Assembly (NCBI GenBank): GCA_003560455.1
Contig: PWIL01000116.1
Location: 1-13,834, forward strand
Origin: Mollicutes bacterium
GTDB taxonomy: Bacteria; Bacillota_I; Bacilli_A; RF39; UBA660
Direction: 5' to 3'
DNA: 13,834 nt
In this document: positions 6,431 through 13,106 of the stretch, piece by piece
Layout of the letters: each line of letters opens with the position of its first letter
Numbering within the stretch: the stretch's first letter is position 1
Made by a program: the position numbers and the translations under genes
The notes under the pieces: generated by a model
The model's input: the letters and a program-made list of their open reading frames with translations, nothing else
The model's database searches: none
What the model was told of the DNA's origin: nothing

Positions 6431-7597
6431 ATGGTTAAAAAAATAAAAAATGAATTAAAATATATTGATAAACCATTATTAACACTATGTTTAATAATGG
6501 TTTGTTTTGGTTTGTTAAATATTGTTACTTCTTCGAGTCGCGAAGCAGCAACTTGGGATGTTAGTTTATATTATTATTTTTATCGGCAAATAGTCTGGAT
6601 TGTTGCTGGGGGACTTTTAGCATTAATTATTATGAATATCCCAACTAAAAAATATAATTATTGGGTGATGATTGGTTTAGTTTTAGTAATTTTAGCACTA
6701 TTATATGCTAATATTGATCCAACATTTCATCGTGGTTCTGCTCGTTGGATTAATTTATTTGGCTTTGTTTTTCAACCAGGAGAATTTACCAAACCTTTTA
6801 TGGTATTATTATCAGTTTTATTCTTCGATCAATATAAAAAATTAGTTAAAAGAAAACCTCAGGAAGCAAAAAAAATTCTAAATTTAACTTTTTTTGTTTG
6901 TCTATTAATTCCCTTGTTAATATTTTTACAAAGAGATTTTGGAAATGCATTAATTGTTGGGATGATTTTTCTGTTTTGTTTTTTAATTAGTGATTTAGAT
7001 TTTCAAAAAAAAATAAATTATCTTTTTATTTTGGTAATTGTTATTTTAATTGGGGCGTTGGCTTCATTTATTCATAGTGGTCGAGTTTTAGAACCGCATC
7101 AACTTAGTCGTTTTAATTTTTTATCACCTTGTACTAATTATGAACATACGGGCTATCAAATATGTAATGCTTATATCGCCATTAATGAAGGTGGTTTATT
7201 TGGGGTTGGTATCGGGGAGAGTCGTCAAAAATACTCCTATATTGATGAACCGCATACCGATATGGTTTTTGCAATTATAATTGAAGAATATGGAGCATTA
7301 TTTGCTGGCTTAATATTATTAGTATATACCGGAATTATGCTACGAATTATTCATATTGGGCGCTCAGCAAAACAAAAGAAATTACGGTATATCGCCTATG
7401 GTTTAATGTTTTATATGTTTTTGCAAATCTTTATTAATCTCGGTGGGTTATTTGGTTTAATTCCTTTAACCGGGGTCACCCTGCCATTTTTAAGTTATGG
7501 TGGGTCTTTTACAATTGCTTTTTTAATGGGATTAGGAGTAGTTTTTAGAATTAGTATTGAAAATCGTTTAGCTAAAATTAAAATTAAAAAGATTTAA
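6431..7597 (+). CDS. ftsW: SEDS-family peptidoglycan glycosyltransferase, FtsW-like
   Basis: A polytopic membrane protein of the FtsW/RodA/SpoVE family, which polymerises lipid II glycan strands with a partner class B penicillin-binding protein. It has about ten hydrophobic helices in 388 residues. Signature segments are RGSARWINL (101-109), QPGEFTKP (115-122), IGESRQKYSYIDEPHTD (261-277) with D277 at the position of the catalytic Asp, and PLTGVTLPFLSYGGS (345-359). The GESRQKYSYIDEPHTD and GVTLPF stretches look closer to FtsW than to RodA, but the split is not certain from motifs alone. The usual LQPDLGTA segment reads LQRDFGNA (166-173). Two cysteines, C234 and C245, sit in the loop before GYQ...IAINEGG. 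The start follows AAGGAG (6418-6423). It leads a co-directional run into comEA with a 47-nt gap. Confidence 0.88.
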   Translation: MVKKIKNELKYIDKPLLTLCLIMVCFGLLNIVTSSSREAATWDVSLYYYFYRQIVWIVAGGLLALIIMNIPTKKYNYWVMIGLVLVILALLYANIDPTFHRGSARWINLFGFVFQPGEFTKPFMVLLSVLFFDQYKKLVKRKPQEAKKILNLTFFVCLLIPLLIFLQRDFGNALIVGMIFLFCFLISDLDFQKKINYLFILVIVILIGALASFIHSGRVLEPHQLSRFNFLSPCTNYEHTGYQICNAYIAINEGGLFGVGIGESRQKYSYIDEPHTDMVFAIIIEEYGALFAGLILLVYTGIMLRIIHIGRSAKQKKLRYIAYGLMFYMFLQIFINLGGLFGLIPLTGVTLPFLSYGGSFTIAFLMGLGVVFRISIENRLAKIKIKKI

Positions 7598-7644
7598 AGG
7601 AAAAATATAAAAATTTAAATATATTTTCATAGGAGGTCAAAAAA

Positions 7645-8253
7645 ATGTCTTATGAAAATATTTTTAATTATGTAAAAAACAATTATATTTCACTGAGTGT
7701 TATTGCAATTTTAGTCTTTTTTTTAATTATTTCGACTATCTTTGCTAAATCAAATGAAACTATTGTTGAACCAGTAGTAATTGAAAAAGTTGTTGAAAAA
7801 AAAGTCGAAACTGAAACTATTGCTAAAAGCATGATTTATGTTGATTTAAAGGGAGAAGTAGCAGTTCCTGGTGTTTATCAAATGGAAAAAGGAGACCGCA
7901 TTATTGATGTCATTAATATCGCTGGTGGTTTTACGATTGAAGCGAATTCAATGCCAATTAATTTAAGTCAAAAATTAAAAGATCAAATGGTTATTATTAT
8001 TCCAAGTATTGATTCTAATCAAGAAGAATTAGTGATTGAACCAAAAAAAGTCCAAGAAGATGATGGTTTAATTTGTTTAAATACCAGTACTGTCGCCGAA
8101 TTAACAACTTTACCGGGGATTGGTGAAGCCCGCGCTAATGATATTATTCAATATCGAGAAACCCATGGTTTTAACGAAATAAGTGATTTATTAAATGTTA
8201 GTGGTATTGGAGCAGCAACTTTTGCAAATATCAAAGATTTGGTTAAAATATAG
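7645..8253 (+). CDS. comEA: Competence protein ComEA (membrane-anchored DNA receptor)
   Basis: Binds double-stranded DNA outside the membrane during natural transformation and passes it to the ComEC channel. The order of parts is typical: a single N-terminal membrane anchor (residues 15-34), a charged Glu/Lys/Val linker (38-60), an SLBB domain (64-120, beginning IYVDLKGEVAVPGVYQM), and a C-terminal pair of helix-hairpin-helix motifs (144-202) with LPGIGEARANDII and VSGIGAATFANI as the two DNA-backbone-binding turns. The 202-residue length matches Firmicutes ComEA. A perfect AGGAGGT (7631-7637) precedes the ATG. The end of the gene overlaps the start of comEC, so the two are translationally coupled. 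The gene appears intact. Confidence 0.96.
   Translation: MSYENIFNYVKNNYISLSVIAILVFFLIISTIFAKSNETIVEPVVIEKVVEKKVETETIAKSMIYVDLKGEVAVPGVYQMEKGDRIIDVINIAGGFTIEANSMPINLSQKLKDQMVIIIPSIDSNQEELVIEPKKVQEDDGLICLNTSTVAELTTLPGIGEARANDIIQYRETHGFNEISDLLNVSGIGAATFANIKDLVKI
8209..8212 (+). promoter_or_regulatory. Ribosome site favouring a TTG start for comEC
   Basis: GGAG at 8209-8212 lies 9 bases before TTG (8222-8224), inside the second helix-hairpin-helix codons of comEA. The only upstream in-frame ATG (8195) has no Shine-Dalgarno match. This decides the preferred comEC start, with moderate confidence. Confidence 0.45.
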
Positions 8254-10258
8254 TTTTTTAATCTTAGTTGTTTTATATATCTTTTGGTCACTTGAAAATT
8301 ATGCCATAAAATCAATTTACCAAGCTGATACAAAACAATTAAGTGGTCAAATAATAGCGATTAAACAAGATAATAATCGCTTTTCTTTTTTACTAAAAAC
8401 CCCGGAAAAAGTAATTGTTAACTATTATTTTGAAAATGCATTAGCTAAAAAACAAGCCCAAACTTATCAATTAGGTGATTTTATTAAAGTAGTTGGCGAA
8501 ATTAGAAAACCGCCAACGGAAGTTGTCTTTAATTTATTTAATTATCGTCGTTATCTTAAAAGCCAAAATATTTATTGGCTTTTTAATAGTACTGAAATTA
8601 CTTTAATTGAAAAAAACAATAATTTCTTTTTAAACCTTAAACAAAAAGTAAAAAATCGAATTGCTAAATTAGAAAAAACTAGTGATTATGTGACCAATTT
8701 TATTTTAGGCGAAAATATGCTTGATGATCAAGTTATTGAAAACTATAAAATTAATGGTGTTTTACATCTATTAGCTATTTCTGGTGCTCACATTGGTTTT
8801 TTAATCTTAGTTTTAAAAAAATTAAAAATACCAGACTGGTTAATAGTACCTTTTTTAATTTTTTATTTATTTCTAACCAATTTTACAATGTCATTATTAA
8901 GAGCAGTTTGCTTTTATATTTTACTAATTATTAATCGGCAATTAAAAATAAAAAATGAATGGTTATTAATCTACTTAGCATTATTTTTTTTAATTATCAA
9001 CCCCTTTTTAATCTATAGTATTGGTTTTCAATTTAGTTTTCTAATTAGTTTTTTTCTTATTCATTTTAGTTATTTAATTAATCAACCAAAAAATTATTTA
9101 AGTAAAGCATTTATTATTTCATTAATTGCTTTTTTAGCTTCAGTACCAATTTTAATCAATAATTTTTTTGAAATAAACTTATTAACACCCTTGATCAATC
9201 TTATCTTTGTCCCCATCTTCACCATCATCATCTACCCCTTAGCATTATTAACTTTTATATTACCAAGTCTCGAAAACATCTTTTTTTATTTAATTCAAAT
9301 AACCGAAAATTTAGCCGAAATTATTGCTGCTTATGCCTGGTTAATGATTATTCCAAAACCTTCTTTAATAATTTTTTTATTTTATTATTTATTAATTTAT
9401 TTGTTCTTTAAAAAAAAGCAAATTCGTTATTTAGGATTATTAAGTTTAATTATCTTGATGCAAAAAAACATCTTTTATTATGATCGAGTCGGGTATTTAA
9501 CTGGAATTGATGTTGGACAGGGTGATGCTATTTTAATTGAAACTGCTTATCGCAATAATGTTATTTTAGTTGATACTGGTGGGATATTTTTTCCGGATTT
9601 TCGGCAATTTCTAGCGGAAAATCGGATTATTCCTTATTTAAAATCACGAGGAATTACCAAAATTGATTTATTAGTTTTAACTCACGGACATTATGATCAT
9701 TTAGGAGAAGCAATAACTTTAATGAAAAACTTTCCAGTCAAAAAGGTTTTATTAAATTCCGGGTCATTAAACGAACAAGAAAAAAGAATTGTTGATTTTT
9801 TAAATAAAAATGCTATTCCATATCAAAAAATAGCAACTAAAACCTTAAATTTAAATAATGAAAACCTTTATTTTTTAAATTCAAAAAATCCCTACTGTGA
9901 AAATGAAGATAGTTTAGTTTTCCAAATAGAAATAAATAATCACCAATTATTGTTCATGGGTGATGCCGGAATTGAAACAGAAGAAGACATTTTAAAAAAT
10001 CTTTCTAATATTGATTTTTTAAAAGTTGGTCATCATGGTTCACGTTATAGTACCGGTAATTTATTTTTAAAAAAAACAACCCCTAAATATGCTTATATTC
10101 CAGCCGGTTTAAATAATCGCTTTAATCATCCCCATCCAGAAGTTTTAAAAAGATTAGAAAAAAATAATGTTAAATACTTAATTAGTAGTGAAGTAGGGAG
10201 TGTTTTTTTAAAATTTGATGAAAAAATTACAATTTTTACAACTAAAAAAAGGAAATAG
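8222..10258 (+). CDS. comEC: Competence protein ComEC (DNA uptake channel with MBL-fold nuclease-like domain)
   Basis: An integral membrane protein that moves single-stranded DNA into the cytoplasm during transformation. Numbering is from the TTG start. It has a first membrane helix (11-23), a DUF4131/OB-like region (about 30-135), the Competence domain with many helices (about 150-400) and the hallmark HLLAISGAHIG (182-192), then a C-terminal metallo-beta-lactamase domain. That domain shows DVGQGDA (430-436), VDTGG, the metal motif THGHYDH (487-493), FMGDAG (578-583) and GHHGS (603-607), so the hydrolase residues look intact. The 678 residues are slightly short for the family but complete. 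The start is uncertain: ATG 8195 would add nine residues encoded by the out-of-frame comEA repeat and lacks a ribosome site. The overlap with comEA is 32 nt (59 nt with ATG). dnaG begins 41 nt after the stop. Confidence 0.95.
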   Translation: MQISKIWLKYSFLILVVLYIFWSLENYAIKSIYQADTKQLSGQIIAIKQDNNRFSFLLKTPEKVIVNYYFENALAKKQAQTYQLGDFIKVVGEIRKPPTEVVFNLFNYRRYLKSQNIYWLFNSTEITLIEKNNNFFLNLKQKVKNRIAKLEKTSDYVTNFILGENMLDDQVIENYKINGVLHLLAISGAHIGFLILVLKKLKIPDWLIVPFLIFYLFLTNFTMSLLRAVCFYILLIINRQLKIKNEWLLIYLALFFLIINPFLIYSIGFQFSFLISFFLIHFSYLINQPKNYLSKAFIISLIAFLASVPILINNFFEINLLTPLINLIFVPIFTIIIYPLALLTFILPSLENIFFYLIQITENLAEIIAAYAWLMIIPKPSLIIFLFYYLLIYLFFKKKQIRYLGLLSLIILMQKNIFYYDRVGYLTGIDVGQGDAILIETAYRNNVILVDTGGIFFPDFRQFLAENRIIPYLKSRGITKIDLLVLTHGHYDHLGEAITLMKNFPVKKVLLNSGSLNEQEKRIVDFLNKNAIPYQKIATKTLNLNNENLYFLNSKNPYCENEDSLVFQIEINNHQLLFMGDAGIETEEDILKNLSNIDFLKVGHHGSRYSTGNLFLKKTTPKYAYIPAGLNNRFNHPHPEVLKRLEKNNVKYLISSEVGSVFLKFDEKITIFTTKKRK

Positions 10259-10284
10259 CTGTTTTTAATTGTATATTAATGTAT

Positions 10285-10290
10285 AGGGGG
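10285..10290 (+). promoter_or_regulatory. Ribosome site favouring the GTG start of dnaG
   Basis: AGGGGG at 10285-10290 is 9 bases before GTG (10300-10302). It lies downstream of the alternative ATG at 10279, which has no such site. Primases normally begin a few residues before an RIPEE-like sequence, which fits the GTG start (VQRISEE). Confidence 0.65.
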
Positions 10291-10299
10291 ATTTTCTTA

Positions 10300-12006
10300 G
10301 TGCAGAGAATTAGTGAAGAAAAATTAACAGAAATTCGGCAAAGTGTTGATATTGTTGATATAATTGGCAATTATCTAGCACTCAATAAACACGGACGGAA
10401 CTATTTTGGGATCTGTCCTTTTCATGATGACACAACACCAAGTTTAAGTGTTTCACCAGAAAAACAAATATTTAAATGCTTTTCTTGTGGTGCTAGTGGT
10501 AATGTTTATACTTTTTTAATGGAATATGAACAACTCACTTTTTTAGAAAGTGTTAAAAAAATTAGTGAAATAGCTAATATTCCAATTGACATTAAATTTA
10601 AAGAAATTCCTAAAACCAATCAAGAATTATATAACATTTATGAGACAACGCAAAAATTTTATCGCAATAATTTAGAAACTAAATATGGCGAAAAGGTAAA
10701 AAAATATTTAAAACAAAGAAATATCAATGAACAATTAATTCAAGAATTTGGCATTGGTTTAGCACTAAAAGAAAATCAATTAACTAATTTTTTAAAAAAG
10801 AAAAATTTTAATAATCAAGATCTTTTATTGTCGGGCTTAATTAATGAAAAAGAACAAGATATTTTTTACAATCGAATTATGTTTCCAATTCATGATCAAA
10901 ATGGTAAAATAATTGCTTATAGCGGCCGGATTTATCAAGAAGATACATATGCAAAATATATCAATACCAAAGAAACACCAATTTTCAAAAAAGGTGAAAT
11001 ATTATATAATTATCACCGCGCTAAAGAAATAACGCGATTAGATAAAAAAATAATTGTCTTAGAAGGGTTTATGGATGTCATTGCTTTAGCGGCCGTTGAT
11101 ATTAAAAACTGTGTCGCAACTATGGGGACGGCGATGACTCTACAACAAGCCCGTTTAATAAAAAAATTAGCTAATGAAGTAATTTTATTATTTGATGGTG
11201 ATGAGGCTGGTCAAAAAGCCACTTTATCAGCTATTGATGAATTATTAAAAGTTGGTATAACACCAAAAATTGTTTCGCTAGAAGAAGGTTTAGATCCTGA
11301 TGATTATTTAAAAGAAAAAGGGATAGAAAAATTTCAAGCAAAGCTAGAAACTCCCCAAAATATGTTAGATTTTCAATTATCATATTTTAAAAAGGGTTTA
11401 AATCTAAAAGATGAAATTGATACGGCTAAATATATTAAATTAATGTTAAATGAATTAAGTAAAATTAATGATAAATTAATTAAAGAGTTAGCTTTTAAAA
11501 AATTAAGTGATGAAACTGGTGTGGCAATTAATTTCTTAAAAAAGCAAATTAAAGAAAAAATAGATGTACCAGTTATTAAAAAAGAACCATCATTAACCAA
11601 ATATGAATTAGCCGAACGGTATTTATTATATTATATGTTAAAAAGTTCAGAAATTATTAAAATATATCGCCGACGAATTACTTATATGCCAACTTATGAT
11701 TATCGCTTACTAGCAATTGAAATAAGTGAGTTTTATGAAAAATACGGGCGGATTGATGTCGCAGATATTTTTACAATTATTTCAGATAATGAAAAATTAA
11801 CTAAAGCTTTAAAAAAAATATTACAGGAAGATTTAAATGAAGAATATACATTAGAACAAATTGAAGATTATATTAATGTGATTAATGAATTTAATTTAAA
11901 AGCGGAACTAGATAATTTAAAAACAAAATTAAAAGCAACCGATGATTCAAAAGAAAAGGCAAAAATTGCTGAAAAAATAAGACTATTAAAACGGGGGGAT
12001 GAATAA
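10300..12006 (+). CDS. dnaG: DNA primase DnaG
   Basis: Makes RNA primers for Okazaki fragments at the replication fork together with the DnaB-type helicase. Numbering is from the GTG start. The CHC2 zinc-binding domain has C39, H42, C60 and C63 (CPFHDD and CFSCGASGN). It is followed by the RNA-polymerase-like core with YSGRIYQE, then the TOPRIM catalytic centre with E255 in LEGFMD and D299/D301 in FDGDEAG. The last 150 or so residues are Lys/Glu-rich and helical, as in helicase-interaction domains. The 568 residues are a normal length. GTG is preferred over ATG 10279 because of the AGGGGG site and the family's usual N-terminus. The stop TAA shares its last A with the rpoD ATG, so translation is coupled. 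Upstream is comEC, not the rpsU often seen before dnaG. Confidence 0.96.
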   Translation: MQRISEEKLTEIRQSVDIVDIIGNYLALNKHGRNYFGICPFHDDTTPSLSVSPEKQIFKCFSCGASGNVYTFLMEYEQLTFLESVKKISEIANIPIDIKFKEIPKTNQELYNIYETTQKFYRNNLETKYGEKVKKYLKQRNINEQLIQEFGIGLALKENQLTNFLKKKNFNNQDLLLSGLINEKEQDIFYNRIMFPIHDQNGKIIAYSGRIYQEDTYAKYINTKETPIFKKGEILYNYHRAKEITRLDKKIIVLEGFMDVIALAAVDIKNCVATMGTAMTLQQARLIKKLANEVILLFDGDEAGQKATLSAIDELLKVGITPKIVSLEEGLDPDDYLKEKGIEKFQAKLETPQNMLDFQLSYFKKGLNLKDEIDTAKYIKLMLNELSKINDKLIKELAFKKLSDETGVAINFLKKQIKEKIDVPVIKKEPSLTKYELAERYLLYYMLKSSEIIKIYRRRITYMPTYDYRLLAIEISEFYEKYGRIDVADIFTIISDNEKLTKALKKILQEDLNEEYTLEQIEDYINVINEFNLKAELDNLKTKLKATDDSKEKAKIAEKIRLLKRGDE

Positions 12007-13073
12007 TGGAAGTAATTAAAACATTTGAACAAAGAAAAGCGACATTAATTAAGTTAGGAAAAGAAAAAGGGGTTTTGACTTATGAGGAACTGGCAAATGA
12101 GTTAAAAGGATTAGAAATTGATGCTGATTTACTAGATGAACTATATAATGCCTTTAGTGAAAACAATATTAAAATTGAAGCTACTGATGAAGAAGATGGT
12201 GATTCAAAAAGTTTATTAACGGAAGATTTACCAAAAGATTTAAATATTAATGATTCAGTTCGCATGTATTTAAAAGAAATTGGTAAAATAAAACTATTAA
12301 CTTTAGAAGAGGAAACAGATTTGGCCAATCGGATTGCTGCAGATGATGAAGTAGCTAAAAATATTTTAGCCGAAGCTAATTTACGTTTAGTTGTCAGTAT
12401 AGCCAAGCGTTATTTAGGAAGAGGCATGTTGTTTTTGGATTTAATTCAAGAGGGGAATATCGGGTTGATGAAGGCGGTTGAAAAATTTGATATAAACAAA
12501 GGATATAAATTTTCAACTTATGCAACTTGGTGGATTAGACAAGCAATTACAAGAGCGATTGCTGATCAAGCAAGAACGATTAGAGTACCCGTTCATATGG
12601 TTGAGACAATTAATAAATTAGCCAGAGTTCAAAGACAAATGACCTTAGAATTAAATCGCGAACCGAGTGAAGAAGAATTAGCGGTTAAAATGGAAATGCC
12701 GGTTGATAAAATAAGAGAAATTTATAAAATTGCTCAAGAACCAGTTAGTTTAGAAACGCCAATTGGTGAAGAAGAAGATTCTAGCTTAGGTGATTTTATT
12801 CCGGATGAAGAAAATATGAGTCCGGAGGATTATGCAACTAATGAAATTTTAAAAGAAGAAATTATGGGTGTGTTATTAACATTGACTGATCGTGAAGAAA
12901 AAGTAATTCGGCTACGTTTTGGATTAGAAGATGGTAAATCAAGAACCTTAGAAGAAGTCGGTCAAATGTTTGGGGTAACAAGAGAGCGAATTCGTCAAAT
13001 TGAAGCTAAAGCAATTCGTAAACTAAAACACCCATCAAGGGCGAAAAAATTAAAAGATTATATGATTGATTAA
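12006..13073 (+). CDS. rpoD: Primary sigma factor RpoD/SigA
   Basis: The housekeeping sigma-70 subunit that directs RNA polymerase to -35/-10 promoters. It has a short region 1.1 (residues 1-70) and an acidic linker. Region 1.2 starts at DSVRMYLKEIG (83-93) and region 2 covers about 120-195: NLRLVVSIAKRY, then LDLIQEGNIGLMKAVEKFD, with the -10-melting segment YKFSTYATWWIRQAITRAI written across 167-185. Region 3.0 has RVPVHMVET (193-201), with H197 and E200 at the positions that contact extended -10 TG. The region 4 helix-turn-helix is at 300-341 (VTRERIRQIEAKAIRKL). The 355-residue length is typical of Gram-positive SigA. It is coupled to dnaG by a TAATG overlap and has a G-run (11993-11998) as ribosome site. 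A strong terminator follows. Confidence 0.97.
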   Translation: MEVIKTFEQRKATLIKLGKEKGVLTYEELANELKGLEIDADLLDELYNAFSENNIKIEATDEEDGDSKSLLTEDLPKDLNINDSVRMYLKEIGKIKLLTLEEETDLANRIAADDEVAKNILAEANLRLVVSIAKRYLGRGMLFLDLIQEGNIGLMKAVEKFDINKGYKFSTYATWWIRQAITRAIADQARTIRVPVHMVETINKLARVQRQMTLELNREPSEEELAVKMEMPVDKIREIYKIAQEPVSLETPIGEEEDSSLGDFIPDEENMSPEDYATNEILKEEIMGVLLTLTDREEKVIRLRFGLEDGKSRTLEEVGQMFGVTRERIRQIEAKAIRKLKHPSRAKKLKDYMID

Positions 13074-13075
13074 AA

Positions 13076-13106
13076 AAAAAGATTTAAGTTTTTCTTGAAT
13101 CTTTTT
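13076..13106. terminator. Bidirectional terminator between rpoD and the ATPase gene
   Basis: A 13-bp stem AAAAAGATTTAAG (13076-13088) pairs with CTTGAATCTTTTT (13094-13106), with one wobble position and a 5-base loop. An A run before and T run within it give U tracts in both directions. It starts 3 bases after the rpoD stop and overlaps the TAA (13107-13105) of the opposing gene. Confidence 0.85.

Noticed and set aside
7598..7630. A promoter (TATATT at 7620-7625) just before comEA.
   Set aside because: There is no -35 match and no TG extension, and such boxes arise by chance in DNA this AT-rich.
9184..9240. A local C-rich patch with ATC/CCC codons inside comEC, possibly imported DNA.
   Set aside because: The frame and the membrane-helix character continue unchanged; it is short and looks like a chance run of C-ending codons.
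10259..10284. A terminator or new promoter between comEC and dnaG.
   Set aside because: No stable inverted repeat precedes the TTTTT at 10262-10266, and the TATATT at 10272-10277 lacks a matching -35 box.
12080..12406. Long minus-strand open frame inside rpoD, and similar frames inside rubrerythrin, dnaG and comEC.
   Set aside because: They lie wholly or largely within strongly supported genes, have low-complexity Ser/Leu/Phe/Ile-rich products typical of antisense reading and no ribosome sites that I could identify.
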